Source of the DNA: an uncultured Pelagibacteraceae bacterium | GTDB lineage: Bacteria; Pseudomonadota; Alphaproteobacteria; Pelagibacterales; Pelagibacteraceae | Assembly: GCA_902624045.1 (NCBI GenBank) | Contig: CACNVX010000001.1 | Location: 90,529 to 154,528 of the forward strand | Reading direction: 5' to 3' | DNA: 64,000 nt | Shown here: piece by piece, positions 50,003 to 62,186 of the stretch | Layout: every line of letters starts with the position of its first letter | Position numbering within the stretch: the first letter of the stretch is position 1 | Made by a program: the position numbers and the translations under genes | The notes under the pieces: generated by a model | The model's database searches: none | Told to the model about the DNA's origin: nothing | The model's input: the letters and a program-made list of their open reading frames with translations, nothing else

Positions 50003-50889
50003 TAGCATTTAATAAATACTATAATCATTTTAATTTACTATCTTCAGTTTTGATTATTATCTCATTGATTTTACTTATTTTTAAAGGGCTAAATTTTGGT
50101 ATAGATTTTAAAGGAGGAACTTTAATTGAATTAAGAGCGACAGATAGTAAAATAAATGTATCATCACTAAGAGATAAATTTAACCAAATGGATCTTGGGG
50201 ACATTTCTGTTAAAAAATTTGGAAATGAGAGCGATTTTTTAATTAAATTTGAAAATAAAGACAACAAAAAAAATATAATAAAAGAAATAAAAATAAATTT
50301 AGATAAATCTTTTGGAAATAATTATGATTTTAGGAGAGTTGAGAACGTTGGTCCAAAAGTAAGTGCGGAATTACTTAAATCAGGTATTATTGCAATTTCT
50401 TTATCTTTAGCTTTGATGCTAGTTTATATTTGGATAAGATTTGAGTGGCAGTTCAGTTTAGGAGCAATTTTGGCGCTATTCCATGATGTAATATTAACTT
50501 TAGGTATATTTTCACTATTTAGTTTAGAAATAAATTTATCAATAATTGCAGCTGTATTAACAATAGTAGGTTACTCAATGAATGACACGGTTGTAATATT
50601 TGATCGTGTTAGAGAAAATTTAAGGAAATATTCCGACATTAAAATATTTGAATTAACAAATATTTCTATTAATGAAACTCTATCAAGGACTATTATAACA
50701 TCTGCAACTACTTTGTTAGCATTATTAGCAATCTATTTTTTTGGCGGAGAGATATTAAAAGGTTTTTCTCTAGCAATGATACTTGGTGTTGTATTTGGAA
50801 CTTATTCTTCTATCTATATTGCAAATACTGTTTTGGTTAGATTGAGAGTTTCTCAAAAAACTGTATTAAGAGATGATGATCAAAAATAA
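49999..50889 (+). CDS. secF: preprotein translocase subunit SecF
   Basis: GIDFKGGTLIELR; GYSMNDTVVIFDRVRENL. Confidence 0.97.
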   Translation: MIAFNKYYNHFNLLSSVLIIISLILLIFKGLNFGIDFKGGTLIELRATDSKINVSSLRDKFNQMDLGDISVKKFGNESDFLIKFENKDNKKNIIKEIKINLDKSFGNNYDFRRVENVGPKVSAELLKSGIIAISLSLALMLVYIWIRFEWQFSLGAILALFHDVILTLGIFSLFSLEINLSIIAAVLTIVGYSMNDTVVIFDRVRENLRKYSDIKIFELTNISINETLSRTIITSATTLLALLAIYFFGGEILKGFSLAMILGVVFGTYSSIYIANTVLVRLRVSQKTVLRDDDQK

Positions 50890-50915
50890 AAGAAATAATT
50901 AAAAATAAAAATTAC

Positions 50916-50947
50916 ATTATAATATTCTTATCATATTATAATTTTTT
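50916..50947 (+). other. all-A/T inverted repeat plus T-tract between secF and acetoacetyl-CoA synthetase
   Basis: attataatat-tcttatc-atattataat followed by TTTTT, ending directly before the ATG at 50948. Confidence 0.6.
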
Positions 50948-52909
50948 ATGTACAAAAAACTTTGGCATCCACCAGATAGAATAAAAAAAAATTCAAATCT
51001 ATTTAAATTTGAAAAGTTCATATCTAAAAGATTTTCTAAAAATTTTAATAATGACTATGAAAAAATTCATGAATGGTCGGTTAAAAATTCAGGTCAATTC
51101 TGGAATAATGTTTGGGATTTTACAAATGTAAAAGGTAAAAAAAATAAAACCAAGTTTAAAAAATCACAAAAATTTTATAAAAATATTTTTTTACCAAATT
51201 CCAAATTAAATTTTTGCGAAAACTTACTGTCGCAAAACAACAGGAAAAAGGCATTAACTTTTATTAGTGAAAACGGATTTAGAGAAGTAAGAACATGGTA
51301 TGATTTAAACAAAAATGTAAAAAATATTTCTAATTATTTAAAAAAATTAAATATAAAACCAAAAGATCGAGTCGCGGCTTATATGCCAAATATACCTGAA
51401 ACGGTTGAAGCTTTCTTGGGCACAGTAGCAATTGGTGCTATATGGTCATCTTGCTCTCCAGATTTTGGAACAAATGGTGTTGTAGAGAGATTTTCCCAAA
51501 TAAGACCAAAAATTTTATTCGTTACTAATAAATATTTTTATAATGGAAAAAATATAAATATTTTAAAAAGATTACCAGAAATAATTAAAAAAATACCCTC
51601 CATAAAACATATTATTATATCTAAATATCCAGGCCAAACTAATATTAGAAAATTTCCAAAATATAAAAATACAATTACTCACAATTGGAAAAATATTTAT
51701 AAAAGAAAAAATTTTTATTTAAATTTCAAACAATTTAATTTTGAACATGATTTAGCAATTTTGTACTCAAGTGGTACCACGGGTAAGCCAAAATGTATTT
51801 GTCACAAAGCTGGTGGTGTATTGTTGCAACATTTAAAGGAGCATCAGCTTCACTGTGATATTAAAGAAAACGATAACGTTTTTTATTTTACAACTTGTGG
51901 ATGGATGATGTGGAATTGGTTAATTTCAGTTTTAGCGTCGAAAGCCTCAATTGTATTATTTGATGGTTTTCCTATGTATAAAAGAAAAGATCTTCTTTTA
52001 CGCATTGCAAAAAAAGAAAATATAACTTTATTCGGTGTAAGTGCTAAATATATTGACGAGTTAAGAAAAACAAAAAAAAATTATAAAAAAATTCACAATT
52101 TAAAAAAATTAAGAACAATTTGTTCAACTGGGTCGCCCTTATCAGAAGAGAGTTTTAATTATGTTTACAAAAATATAAAAAGCAATGTTCACTTAGCTTC
52201 TATATCAGGTGGTACCGATATTGTATCTTGTTTTGTTTTAGGAAATTTATATCAATCAGTATATTCAGGTGAAATTCAATGCAAAGGTTTAGGCATGGAT
52301 GTTCGAGTTTTTAATGAAAAAGGAAAATCAATTTTAAATAAAAAGGGTGAACTTGTGTGTATAAATCCTTTTCCATCAATGCCAAACAAATTTTGGAAAG
52401 ATGCCAAAGATAAAAAATTCAAAAAAGCATACTTTAATAAGTTTAAAAATATTTGGCACCATGGTGATTATGCAAAAATAACAAATAATAATGGCTTTAT
52501 AATATTTGGAAGATCAGACACAACGTTAAACCCTGGTGGTGTCAGACTGGGTACCGCTGAAATTTATTCTGAGGTTGAGAAATTTAAGGAAATTAAAGAG
52601 TCATTAGCTGTGGGTCAATCTTGGGATAATGATATCAGAATTATTTTGTTTATTATTTTGAATCCAAAATATCAATTAACAAACAATGTAGTAAATAGAA
52701 TAAAGTTACAAATTAAAAAAAATGTATCACCTAGACATGTACCCAATAAAATAATTCAAATAAATGATATTCCAAGAACTAAAAGTGGTAAAATTGTTGA
52801 ATTAGCTGTTAAAAATACAATTGAGGGAATAGGAATAAAAAACAAAGAAGCTTTATCTAATCCCCAATCTTTAAATCAATTTAAAAATATTAAAGAATTA
52901 AAATATTAG
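50948..52909 (+). CDS. acetoacetyl-CoA synthetase
   Basis: LYSSGTTGKPKCICHKAGG; long acetate/acetoacetate-type ligase (653 aa). Confidence 0.9.
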   Translation: MYKKLWHPPDRIKKNSNLFKFEKFISKRFSKNFNNDYEKIHEWSVKNSGQFWNNVWDFTNVKGKKNKTKFKKSQKFYKNIFLPNSKLNFCENLLSQNNRKKALTFISENGFREVRTWYDLNKNVKNISNYLKKLNIKPKDRVAAYMPNIPETVEAFLGTVAIGAIWSSCSPDFGTNGVVERFSQIRPKILFVTNKYFYNGKNINILKRLPEIIKKIPSIKHIIISKYPGQTNIRKFPKYKNTITHNWKNIYKRKNFYLNFKQFNFEHDLAILYSSGTTGKPKCICHKAGGVLLQHLKEHQLHCDIKENDNVFYFTTCGWMMWNWLISVLASKASIVLFDGFPMYKRKDLLLRIAKKENITLFGVSAKYIDELRKTKKNYKKIHNLKKLRTICSTGSPLSEESFNYVYKNIKSNVHLASISGGTDIVSCFVLGNLYQSVYSGEIQCKGLGMDVRVFNEKGKSILNKKGELVCINPFPSMPNKFWKDAKDKKFKKAYFNKFKNIWHHGDYAKITNNNGFIIFGRSDTTLNPGGVRLGTAEIYSEVEKFKEIKESLAVGQSWDNDIRIILFIILNPKYQLTNNVVNRIKLQIKKNVSPRHVPNKIIQINDIPRTKSGKIVELAVKNTIEGIGIKNKEALSNPQSLNQFKNIKELKY

Positions 52910-52929
52910 TATTAAAAAAAATTTAAATA

Positions 52930-55782
52930 TTAGATCAATAAAGGTTTTAAAAATTGACCAGTATAACTGTCTTTATTCCTACAAATATCTTCAGGTTTAC
53001 CTTCTGCAACTATATTTCCACCTTTTACACCCCCGTCTGGACCCATGTCTACGATATAATCAGCTGTCTTAATAACATCTAGGTTATGTTCTATAACTAC
53101 AACTGTATTTCCAAGTTTTACAAATGTATGAAGAATTTCTAATAATTTTTTAATATCATGTTGATGTAATCCTGTTGTCGGTTCATCCAAAATATACATT
53201 GTTCTTCCCGTAGATCTCTTTGAAAGTTCTTTAGCTAGCTTTATTCTCTGAGCTTCACCTCCAGATAGTGTGGTTGCTTGTTGACCAATTTTTATATAAC
53301 CTAAACCAACTTTTTTAAGTGTTAATAATTTTGTTTTTATACTTGAAATATTTTCAAAATATTCACATCCTTCATCAACAGACATATTTAGAACGTCTGC
53401 TATACTTTTTCCTTTAAACTTAATTTCTAAAGTTTCTCTATTATATCTTGTTCCTTTACATTCATCACACTGAATATAAACATCGGGTAAAAAGTGCATT
53501 TCGTAGGTAATAACGCCGTCACCTTCACAAGCTTCACATCGTCCACCTTTCACATTAAATGAAAATCGACCTGGTTTATAACCTCTTGTTTTTGACTCAG
53601 GTAAACTTGTAAACCAATCTCTAATAGGACCAAAAGCACCGGTATAAGTTGCTGGATTTGATCTCGGTGTTCTTCCAATAGGTGATTGATCAATATCTAT
53701 AATTTTATCGATCAATTCTACACCTTTATAAGCTTTAAAAGATTTTGGAGCCTTTCTTGCTTTATTATTTAATGTTAAATTTAATGCATGGAATAAAGTT
53801 TGTAATATTAAGGTTGACTTACCGCTACCTGAAACACCTGTTACACAAGTAAATGTTCCAGTTGGAATTTTAAGATTAACATTGTTTAAATTATTTCCAC
53901 TAGCTCCATTGATTTCAACATATCTTCCATTTTTTGCAATACGTCTTGTTTTAGGAATATCAATTTTTTTTTTATTTGCAAGGTACTGGCCTGTAATACT
54001 GTTTTTATCTTTTTTTATTTCTTCATATGATCCTTGAGATGTTACTGTCCCACCATTGCTTCCTGCCTCTGGACCTAAATCAATTATGTGGTCTGCATTT
54101 TCCATTGTTTCTGTATCATGTTCAACAACTATAACTGTATTTCCAAGATCTCTTAGTCTTTTTAATGCATTTATAAGTTTAACATTATCTTTTTGATGAA
54201 GTCCTATTGAAGGTTCATCTAAAACATAAAGTACTCCTGTTAAACCTGATCCAATTTGAGATGCTAATCTAATTCTTTGTGCCTCACCGCCAGACAAAGT
54301 CCCAGACTCTCTGGATAATGTAAGGTAATCTAAACCAACATTAAGAAGAAAATTTAATCTTTCATTAATTTCTTTTAAAACATGCTCAGCAATCTTAAAT
54401 TGTCTTTTATCAAGGTTTTTTTCCAAATTTCTAAACCATTCAGCAGCATCTAAAATTGATTTTTTTGACACTTCACTGATATTTAAATTATTTATTTTTA
54501 CACACAATGCCTCTTCTTTAAGTCTATCACCATTGCACGACTCACAAGCTGTATCTGATTGATATTCTGCTATAGCTTCTCTTTTCCATTCACTATCAGA
54601 CTCTAAAAATCTTCTCTCTAGATTATTTATTACTCCTTCAAATGTTTTTTTGTAAGAATATTTTTCATAACCATCATCATAATTAAATTTTATTTCATCT
54701 TCATCAGATCCGTAAAGAATTATATCTTTAATTTTTTTTGGTAATTTTTTCCATTTTTCATCTAATGAAAAATTATAATGTTTAGCTAAAGACGATAAAG
54801 TTTGAGCGTAATAAAGAGTTGTAGACTTTGACCATGGTTCGATGGCACCATCTGCTAAACTTTTTCTCTCATCTGGTACAACTAAATTTGGATCAACATT
54901 TAATTTTATACCAATACCTTCACATTCTTCACATGCACCATAAGGACTATTAAATGAAAATAATCTTGGTTCAATTTCTTCAATTGTAAAACCACTTTCA
55001 GGACAAGCAAATTTAGTTGAATAAATTAATTTTTCAATCTTTCTATATTTTTGAGGCAGTGTTTCGTCTTCATATTCAACAAAAACTAAACCATTTGATA
55101 AATTCACGGCTGTCTCTACACTTTCAGCTAATCTATTACCAAGTTTTGAATTTAAAACTATTCTATCTACAAGAACAGAAATGTCATGTTTAAGCTTTTT
55201 ATCTAACGTTGGTGATTTTTCAATATCGTATAAAACATTATCAATTTTAATTTTTCTAAATCCTCTTCTTTTATAACTTAAAATATCTTTTTTGTACTCT
55301 CCTTTACGTCCTCTTACTACTGGTGCATAAATATATATTGTAGATTTTTTTGGTAGATTTTTTATTAAATCAACAATTTGTGTAATTGTTTGTGATGTAA
55401 TTGGTTTACCTGTAAAAGGAGAATAAGGAATGCCTGCTCTTGCATACAAAACTCTCATATAATCATAAATTTCAGTAACAGTAGCTACAGTTGATCTTGG
55501 ATTTTTTGATGTATTTTTTTGCTCTATAGCAATAGCTGGACTTAATCCTTCAATTAAATCAACGTTAGGCTTCTTCATTTTATCTAAGAACTGCCTAGCA
55601 TAAGCAGATAGACTTTCGACATATCTCCTTTGACCTTCAGCATAAATAGTGTCAAACGCGAGTGATGATTTTCCCGAACCAGAAAGACCTGTTATGACTA
55701 TAAATTTATCTTTTGGTATTTCAACAGTAACATTCTTCAAATTGTGTTCTTTAGCGCCCTTAATAACTATCTTTTTCATCAT
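52930..55782 (-). CDS. uvrA: excinuclease ABC subunit A
   Basis: Two ABC modules, [35 protein letters not shown], Zn-finger CEACEG/CDECKG. Confidence 0.98.
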   Translation of the reverse strand: MMKKIVIKGAKEHNLKNVTVEIPKDKFIVITGLSGSGKSSLAFDTIYAEGQRRYVESLSAYARQFLDKMKKPNVDLIEGLSPAIAIEQKNTSKNPRSTVATVTEIYDYMRVLYARAGIPYSPFTGKPITSQTITQIVDLIKNLPKKSTIYIYAPVVRGRKGEYKKDILSYKRRGFRKIKIDNVLYDIEKSPTLDKKLKHDISVLVDRIVLNSKLGNRLAESVETAVNLSNGLVFVEYEDETLPQKYRKIEKLIYSTKFACPESGFTIEEIEPRLFSFNSPYGACEECEGIGIKLNVDPNLVVPDERKSLADGAIEPWSKSTTLYYAQTLSSLAKHYNFSLDEKWKKLPKKIKDIILYGSDEDEIKFNYDDGYEKYSYKKTFEGVINNLERRFLESDSEWKREAIAEYQSDTACESCNGDRLKEEALCVKINNLNISEVSKKSILDAAEWFRNLEKNLDKRQFKIAEHVLKEINERLNFLLNVGLDYLTLSRESGTLSGGEAQRIRLASQIGSGLTGVLYVLDEPSIGLHQKDNVKLINALKRLRDLGNTVIVVEHDTETMENADHIIDLGPEAGSNGGTVTSQGSYEEIKKDKNSITGQYLANKKKIDIPKTRRIAKNGRYVEINGASGNNLNNVNLKIPTGTFTCVTGVSGSGKSTLILQTLFHALNLTLNNKARKAPKSFKAYKGVELIDKIIDIDQSPIGRTPRSNPATYTGAFGPIRDWFTSLPESKTRGYKPGRFSFNVKGGRCEACEGDGVITYEMHFLPDVYIQCDECKGTRYNRETLEIKFKGKSIADVLNMSVDEGCEYFENISSIKTKLLTLKKVGLGYIKIGQQATTLSGGEAQRIKLAKELSKRSTGRTMYILDEPTTGLHQHDIKKLLEILHTFVKLGNTVVVIEHNLDVIKTADYIVDMGPDGGVKGGNIVAEGKPEDICRNKDSYTGQFLKPLLI

Positions 55783-55870
55783 AATTTTAGTTGCTTTGAG
55801 TTAATAAAATTAATATTCAGAGAAATTGTGATATAAATCTAATTAACTAATTTAACAAATATTAAATATT

Positions 55871-56320
55871 ATGGCTGGAAGTTTAAATAAAGTATTATTA
55901 ATTGGTCGTTTGGGCGCAGATCCTGAAATAAAGCAAATGGTAAATGGAAAGAATGTAGCTAGATTAAGTTTAGCAACAAGCCAATCCTGGAAAGACAAAA
56001 ATACAGGCGAAAAAAAAGAAAAAACTGAATGGCACCGTGTAGTTGTATTTAATGAAGGACTTGTAAATGTTGTTCAGCAATATTTAAAAAAAGGAGCTCA
56101 AATTTATGTCGAAGGGCAGCTAACTACTAGAAAATGGAGAGACGAACAATCTGGGCAAGATAAATATTCAACTGAAATTGTCATACAAGGATTTAACTCA
56201 TCACTTACAATGTTGGGTGGTGGAAACTCTAGTGGAGGTATTCAAAATGATACAAGTCAAGACGCTAGTATTGAGAATACATCGCAAGTTTCAGACATGG
56301 ATGATGAAATTCCCTTTTAA
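55871..56320 (+). CDS. ssb: single-stranded DNA-binding protein
   Basis: OB fold [15 protein letters not shown]-terminal acidic tip DMDDEIPF. Confidence 0.97.
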   Translation: MAGSLNKVLLIGRLGADPEIKQMVNGKNVARLSLATSQSWKDKNTGEKKEKTEWHRVVVFNEGLVNVVQQYLKKGAQIYVEGQLTTRKWRDEQSGQDKYSTEIVIQGFNSSLTMLGGGNSSGGIQNDTSQDASIENTSQVSDMDDEIPF

Positions 56321-56325
56321 TTAAT

Positions 56326-58905
56326 ATGCAAAAAACCGAAGAGATAAATAATAAAAATATAAAATTAATATCAATGCATGATGAGATGAGCTCATCATAT
56401 TTATCTTATGCGATGAGTGTAATCGTTAGTCGTGCTCTTCCTGATGTGAGAGATGGTCTAAAACCAGTTCACAGAAGAATTTTATATGCAATGCATAAAG
56501 GAGGATATGACTGGTCAAAACAATTTAGAAAATCAGCAAGGATAGTTGGAGATGTAATCGGTAAATATCACCCTCACGGTGATCAATCTGTCTATGATGC
56601 TTTAGTTAGAATGGTTCAAGATTTTTCTATGAGTTTACCATTAGTTCAGGGACAAGGAAATTTTGGATCAATTGATGGTGACCCAGCTGCAGCAATGAGA
56701 TACACAGAAACACGTTTATCAAAAGTTTCACAATATTTAATTGATGATATTGAAAAAAATACAATCTCTTTTAAAAGTAATTATGATGAAACAGAAAAAG
56801 AACCAAGTGTTTTACCTGCACAATTCCCAAATTTATTAGTTAACGGAGCTGGAGGAATTGCTGTTGGTATGGCAACAAGTATTCCCCCTCATAATCTTGG
56901 TGAGATAATAGATGGAACATTAGCCTTGATAGAGAATAAAGACATTAAAATTAAAGAATTGATGAAACATATACCGGGGCCAGATTTTCCCACTGGTGGA
57001 GTTGTCATTGGAAAAGATATTATTAAACAAGGTTATAATAGTGGTAGAGGATCATTTAAAATTAGAGGAGAAATATCTATTGAGCAACAAAAAAATGGGC
57101 GGGAAAGACTTGTTATAACTTCAATTCCTTATCAAGTAAATAAATCTGTATTAAATGAAAGAATAGCTCAACTAGTCAGAGAGAAAAAAATTGAGGGAAT
57201 AAGAGATATTAGAGACGAATCTAACAGAGAAGGTATAAGGGTTGCAATTGATTTGAGAAATGGCATAGAGCCTGAAACGATTAAGAGACAATTATATAAA
57301 AATACTCAAATTGAAAGTTCATTTGGATTTAATACATTAGCTATTGTTGAGGGAAAACCAAAAACATGTACTTTAAAAGAGTTTTTATCTAACTTTTTAA
57401 GTTTTAGAGAAGATGTTGTAATTAAAAAAACAAAATTTGACCTTATAAAAGCTGAGGAGCGTGCTCATGTATTGATAGGACTATCTGTAGCAGTTGAAAA
57501 TTTGGATAAGGTTATCAAAATTATTAGATCATCTAAAACCCCAGAAGATGCCAAATCACATATTTTAAAAACTAAATGGAAAATTAATAAATCTCAAAAA
57601 TTAATTTCCTTAGTAGAGGGAAAAAAGGGAAAAAATCTTTATTCATTATCTGAGCTACAAGTTTTGGCTATTTTAGAGTTAAGACTGCAAAAATTGACTG
57701 CGTTGGGAATTAATGAAATAGAAGTTGAAATAAAAAAACTAGCAGAATTGATAACAAAATATAAAAAAATAATCTCATCAAAAAAAGAACTTTTAAAAGT
57801 AATTAGTCAAGAACTTAAAAATATAAAAGAAAAATTTGCAGTTCCAAGAAGGACCAAAATTATAGATGCAGTTTTAAACTACGACATTGAAGAGACTATT
57901 CAAAAACAATCCGTAATAATAACAGTTACGCTACAAGGATATATCAAACGAGGTTCATTAGATGGCGTTAAAAAACAAAAAAGAGGCGGAAAGGGTAAAT
58001 CAGGCATTACAACTAGAGATCAAGATTCTGTAATACAAACTTTATCCGTAAATACCCACACTTCTGTACTTTTCTTTTCTACAGAAGGTTTAGTCTATAA
58101 AATAAAAGCTTGGAAAATCCCAGAGGGGTCTTCTTCATCAAAAGGAAAATCTCTATTTAATATTTTACCTTTAAAAAGTCATCAATCAATTAGTTCAATT
58201 ATGCCAATGCCTGAAGATGAAACAGACTTAAAAAATTATCAAATAATTTTTTCTACTGCGCAGGGTAAAGTTAGAAAAAACAGTTTGGAAGATTTTTCAT
58301 CAATTAATGCTTCAGGGAAAATAGCAATGAAATTAGATAATAATGATAAAATTGTAGGTGTTAAAATCTGTAAAGATGATCAAGACGTTATTTTAAGCAC
58401 AAAATTTGGTAAATGTATTAGGTTCGAGGTAAAAAAATTGAGAGTTTTTAAAGGTAGATCTTCAAAAGGAATAAAAGGTATTGAATTAGGAACAAATGAT
58501 CAAATTGTATCATTGTCTGTAATTGATAATTATAAAAACACTAAAAATGGAATAAAGACTAAAGATGAAAAACTAGAATTAAAAGCAAAACAGAAATTTG
58601 TATTATCAATAAGTGAAAATGGCTATGGTAAAAAAACATCTCATTTTGATTATAGAGTTACTAATAGAGGAGGCAAGGGAATCATAGGCATTGTAAATTC
58701 CCCACGAAATGGAAATATCACATCATCTTTTCCAGTCTATGAAGGAGATGAAATTTTAATATCTACTAACAAAGGTAGAGTAATTAGAGTAGCTGTTAAA
58801 GAGATTAGAACTGCTGGTAGAAACACTCAAGGTGTTAGAATAATTAAGTTATCAGGTGAAGAAAAAGTTGTTTCGGCAATCAAAATTGATGATAATTTAA
58901 TTTAA
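56326..58905 (+). CDS. gyrA: DNA gyrase subunit A
   Basis: [44 protein letters not shown]. Confidence 0.96.
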   Translation: MQKTEEINNKNIKLISMHDEMSSSYLSYAMSVIVSRALPDVRDGLKPVHRRILYAMHKGGYDWSKQFRKSARIVGDVIGKYHPHGDQSVYDALVRMVQDFSMSLPLVQGQGNFGSIDGDPAAAMRYTETRLSKVSQYLIDDIEKNTISFKSNYDETEKEPSVLPAQFPNLLVNGAGGIAVGMATSIPPHNLGEIIDGTLALIENKDIKIKELMKHIPGPDFPTGGVVIGKDIIKQGYNSGRGSFKIRGEISIEQQKNGRERLVITSIPYQVNKSVLNERIAQLVREKKIEGIRDIRDESNREGIRVAIDLRNGIEPETIKRQLYKNTQIESSFGFNTLAIVEGKPKTCTLKEFLSNFLSFREDVVIKKTKFDLIKAEERAHVLIGLSVAVENLDKVIKIIRSSKTPEDAKSHILKTKWKINKSQKLISLVEGKKGKNLYSLSELQVLAILELRLQKLTALGINEIEVEIKKLAELITKYKKIISSKKELLKVISQELKNIKEKFAVPRRTKIIDAVLNYDIEETIQKQSVIITVTLQGYIKRGSLDGVKKQKRGGKGKSGITTRDQDSVIQTLSVNTHTSVLFFSTEGLVYKIKAWKIPEGSSSSKGKSLFNILPLKSHQSISSIMPMPEDETDLKNYQIIFSTAQGKVRKNSLEDFSSINASGKIAMKLDNNDKIVGVKICKDDQDVILSTKFGKCIRFEVKKLRVFKGRSSKGIKGIELGTNDQIVSLSVIDNYKNTKNGIKTKDEKLELKAKQKFVLSISENGYGKKTSHFDYRVTNRGGKGIIGIVNSPRNGNITSSFPVYEGDEILISTNKGRVIRVAVKEIRTAGRNTQGVRIIKLSGEEKVVSAIKIDDNLI

Positions 58906-59399
58906 TGAATAAAATAGCAATCTATCCGGGAACATTTGACCCTATAACTTTTGGCCACATAGATGTTATTAAAAAATCGTTAAAATTATTTGATAAATTA
59001 ATAGTGGGGGTCTCTGACGAAAGCAATAAAAATTACTTATTTAGCTGCAATGAAAGAATAGAAATAGTAAATAGGGCTCTATTTAAAGATCTTAAGCTTA
59101 ATAAGAAAAAAATATCAGTTATTTCCTTTGGATCACTTACTACAGATTTATGTAAAAAGTATAAATCTAATATTATATTAAGAGGTTTAAGGGCAGTTTC
59201 TGATTTCGAGTATGAGTTTCAATTAGCTGGGATGAATAGAAAATTAAATCAAAATATAGAAACAATTTTTTTAATGTCTGATGTAGAAAATCAAATCATT
59301 TCTTCAAGATTTGTAAAAGAAATTGTTAGGTTAAAAGGTGATATAAGAAAATTTACTACTAAAAGTACAATTAAATCTTTAAAATATAAATATGAATAA
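58905..59399 (+). CDS. coaD: phosphopantetheine adenylyltransferase
   Basis: AIYPGTFDPITFGHIDVI. Confidence 0.96.
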   Translation: MNKIAIYPGTFDPITFGHIDVIKKSLKLFDKLIVGVSDESNKNYLFSCNERIEIVNRALFKDLKLNKKKISVISFGSLTTDLCKKYKSNIILRGLRAVSDFEYEFQLAGMNRKLNQNIETIFLMSDVENQIISSRFVKEIVRLKGDIRKFTTKSTIKSLKYKYE

Positions 59400-59952
59400 A
59401 ATTTTTATCAAGATACTTATTTTGTTTTTTTTTATTAACAATCAATCAATAGCTGAGGAGAATATAATGATATTAAAATTAAAAGATGGTGATGTTAAAA
59501 TTGAATTATTTGAGGATGTAGCACCAAATCATGTTAAAAGAATTAAGGAATTAGCTAATAGCGGAAAATATGATAATGTTGTTTTTCATCGTGTTATCGA
59601 TGGTTTCATGGCACAAACTGGTGATGTAAAATTTGGAAATTCAGAATCTAAAGATTTTGATCTTAAAAGGGCAGGTATGGGTGGTTCAGATTTTCCAGAT
59701 TTAAAACAAGAATTTAATAGTTTACCACATGATAGAGGAACTTTATCAATGGCAAGATCTCAGGATCCAAATAGTGCAAATAGTCAATTCTTTATATGTT
59801 TTCAACCTGCTCCTTTCTTAGATAGACAATATACAGTTTTTGGAAAAGTTATTGAAGGAATGGAATTTGTAGATAAAATTAAAAAAGGTGATCAAGATAA
59901 TAATGGTGCTGTAACCGATCCAGATAAAATTATTAGTTTTAAATCACAATAA
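59392..59952 (+). CDS. cyclophilin-type peptidyl-prolyl isomerase with signal peptide
   Basis: FHRVIDGFMAQTGD; SMARSQDPNSANSQFFICF. Confidence 0.94.
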   Translation: MNKIFIKILILFFFINNQSIAEENIMILKLKDGDVKIELFEDVAPNHVKRIKELANSGKYDNVVFHRVIDGFMAQTGDVKFGNSESKDFDLKRAGMGGSDFPDLKQEFNSLPHDRGTLSMARSQDPNSANSQFFICFQPAPFLDRQYTVFGKVIEGMEFVDKIKKGDQDNNGAVTDPDKIISFKSQ

Positions 59953-59958
59953 TTTTTA

Positions 59959-61071
59959 ATGGCATTAAAAAATTTTGCCTTCAAACTTTTAAAGAAAGAT
60001 AAATTTGCTCGATGTGGTTTAATTGAAACTCATCGTGGAAATATACATACGCCTGCTTTCATGCCTGTAGGAACGCAGGCTACTGTAAAGGCTTGTACAA
60101 TTGATGATATAAAAAAAACTGGTTCAGAAATTATACTTTCAAATACTTATCATTTGATGATTAGACCTGGTGTGGAAAGAATTCAATCTGCAGGAGGACT
60201 TCATCATTTTATGAACTGTGATCTCCCTATATTGACCGATTCTGGTGGATTTCAAGTAATGTCTCTATCAAAATTAAATAAGATTGATCGAGAAAAGGGT
60301 GCAATTTTTAATTCTCATGTTGATGGAAAGAAATTTTATTTAAGTCCAGAAGAAAGTATCAGGATACAATTGGGATTAAATTCTGACATAGTAATGATAA
60401 TGGATGAGTGTCCAAAAAAAACAAATGATTATGATGTTATAAAAAAATCAATGGATCTCTCACTTTATTGGGCTGTAAGATCAAAAATAGCATTCGGTGA
60501 TAATCCTCATAAAGCTTTGTTTGGAATTGTTCAGGGAGGTCTTTTTAAAGATTTACGATTAAAATCTCTTCAAGAACTAATTAAGATTGGTTTTGATGGT
60601 TATGCAGTAGGAGGATTGGCTGTAGGGGAGTCACAAAATGAAATGTTTAATGTTTTAGATGATATTAAGGAATATTTACCTATTGAAAAGCCACACTATT
60701 TGATGGGAGTTGGTACACCATCTGATATTTTGGGTGCTGTAAAAAGAGGCATAGATATGTTTGATTGTGTTTTGCCAACTAGATCAGGACGAACAGGTTT
60801 AGCATTTACTTGGCAAGGAAGAATTAACATTAAAAATAATAAATATCAAAATGATAACACTCCTTTAGATCCTTATTGTGAAAATCTTAATTTAAACAAA
60901 TATTCAAAAAACTATTTAAATCACTTATTTAATACAAATGAAATTCTAGCTTCAATGTTACTCACTCTACATAATATTAATTTCTATCAAGAATTAATGG
61001 CCTTGATCAGAAAAAATATTAATGATGGTACTTTTGATCAATTTCACGATAAATACATTGATAAGTTGTAG
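59959..61071 (+). CDS. tgt: queuine tRNA-ribosyltransferase
   Basis: GGFQVMSLSKLNKI; GIVQGGL; YLMGVGTPSDIL. Confidence 0.97.
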   Translation: MALKNFAFKLLKKDKFARCGLIETHRGNIHTPAFMPVGTQATVKACTIDDIKKTGSEIILSNTYHLMIRPGVERIQSAGGLHHFMNCDLPILTDSGGFQVMSLSKLNKIDREKGAIFNSHVDGKKFYLSPEESIRIQLGLNSDIVMIMDECPKKTNDYDVIKKSMDLSLYWAVRSKIAFGDNPHKALFGIVQGGLFKDLRLKSLQELIKIGFDGYAVGGLAVGESQNEMFNVLDDIKEYLPIEKPHYLMGVGTPSDILGAVKRGIDMFDCVLPTRSGRTGLAFTWQGRINIKNNKYQNDNTPLDPYCENLNLNKYSKNYLNHLFNTNEILASMLLTLHNINFYQELMALIRKNINDGTFDQFHDKYIDKL

Positions 61072-61101
61072 AACGTATAGAAATTAAGGTAAAATTGACA
61101 T

Positions 61102-61131
61102 TTGAAAAAAAATAATAATTCTGTATATAAC
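61102..61131 (+). promoter_or_regulatory. candidate promoter for tRNA-Lys
   Basis: TTGAAA-18 bp-TATAAC with upstream TG (tgtatataac), ~25 bp before the tRNA. Confidence 0.35.
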
Positions 61132-61155
61132 AATTATTCAATTTGAATAATTTGG

Positions 61156-61231
<76 letters not shown>

Positions 61232-61241
61232 CTTAATTCAA

Positions 61242-62069
61242 TTAGCTTAGATTGATAGGTGGATAATCTAAAATTACTTCGTTCATCCATTCATTTAATT
61301 GCTTAATACGGGTATCAGAGGAAGGATGGGTGCTCATAAATTCTGGTGGTTCTTTACCCTTATTTGCTTCTTTCATTCTTTCCCAGATTTTTACTGTCTC
61401 TCTAATATCATAACCAGACAAAGAAGAAAAAATCATGCCTAGATAATCAGCTTCACTCTCTTGTTTTCTATTAAATGGATTCATTATTCCGAGTTGAGCT
61501 AATAATCCTACCGTATCCATTCCGGTAGTTCTATTTATATCAGATAATACACCGCCACTTGCAATATCTATAATTCTTGCTCCAGTATTTAATAAAACAC
61601 CTCTACTTGCTCTTTCAACAGAATGTTTTGCTACTGCATGAGCAATCTCATGACCCATAATTGCTGCTAAACCATTTTTATTTTTTGTTACATCAAGTAT
61701 ACCTGTATAAATAGCAATTTTACCTCCAGGCATGCACCATGCATTCTTAACTTTTTTATTTTCAATTAAAATATATTCCCAATCGAAATTTGCTGTTGGA
61801 TCATTTAAATTTGCTCTAAAAAAATATTTGCTAATCGAATCTTCCATTCTTTTTCCAATATCTTTGATTTCATTTAATGTTTTTGTATCATCACTCATCT
61901 TTTCTTTTTCTTTGACTTTTTCATAAATACGCGCAGCTTGAGCATTTAATCTTTCTTCGGGTATAATTTTTAATTGTTTTCTGTCAGTTATTGGTGCAGT
62001 GGTGCAAGAGTGTAAAAGAAGACCTCCACAACCACAGCCCACATAAGTCAAAAATTTTCTTCTATCCAT
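61242..62069 (-). CDS. M48-family zinc metallopeptidase, predicted lipoprotein
   Basis: MGHEIAHAVAKHS (HExxH), N-terminus MDRRKFLTYVGCGCGGLLLHSC. Confidence 0.92.
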   Translation of the reverse strand: MDRRKFLTYVGCGCGGLLLHSCTTAPITDRKQLKIIPEERLNAQAARIYEKVKEKEKMSDDTKTLNEIKDIGKRMEDSISKYFFRANLNDPTANFDWEYILIENKKVKNAWCMPGGKIAIYTGILDVTKNKNGLAAIMGHEIAHAVAKHSVERASRGVLLNTGARIIDIASGGVLSDINRTTGMDTVGLLAQLGIMNPFNRKQESEADYLGMIFSSLSGYDIRETVKIWERMKEANKGKEPPEFMSTHPSSDTRIKQLNEWMNEVILDYPPINLS

Positions 62070-62100
62070 AAGTAATTAAAATTGATAATAATAATTTAAT

Positions 62101-62178
62101 ATGAATCTTAACAATAAAATTCTAATTGTATTATTTATCATTGCAATTGTTTTTGTTGTCTATGCTAGTTATAGTTAA
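62101..62178 (+). CDS. possible 25-aa single-TM microprotein
   Basis: ATG..TAA reads MNLNNKILIVLFIIAIVFVVYASYS; not in the ORF track (too short). Confidence 0.3.
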   Translation: MNLNNKILIVLFIIAIVFVVYASYS

Positions 62179-62186
62179 TTGAAAAT

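Noticed and set aside
55783-55870. LexA/SOS box between uvrA and ssb
   Set aside because: I looked for the alphaproteobacterial GTTC-N7-GTTC pattern and E. coli CTGT-N8-ACAG; neither is visible.
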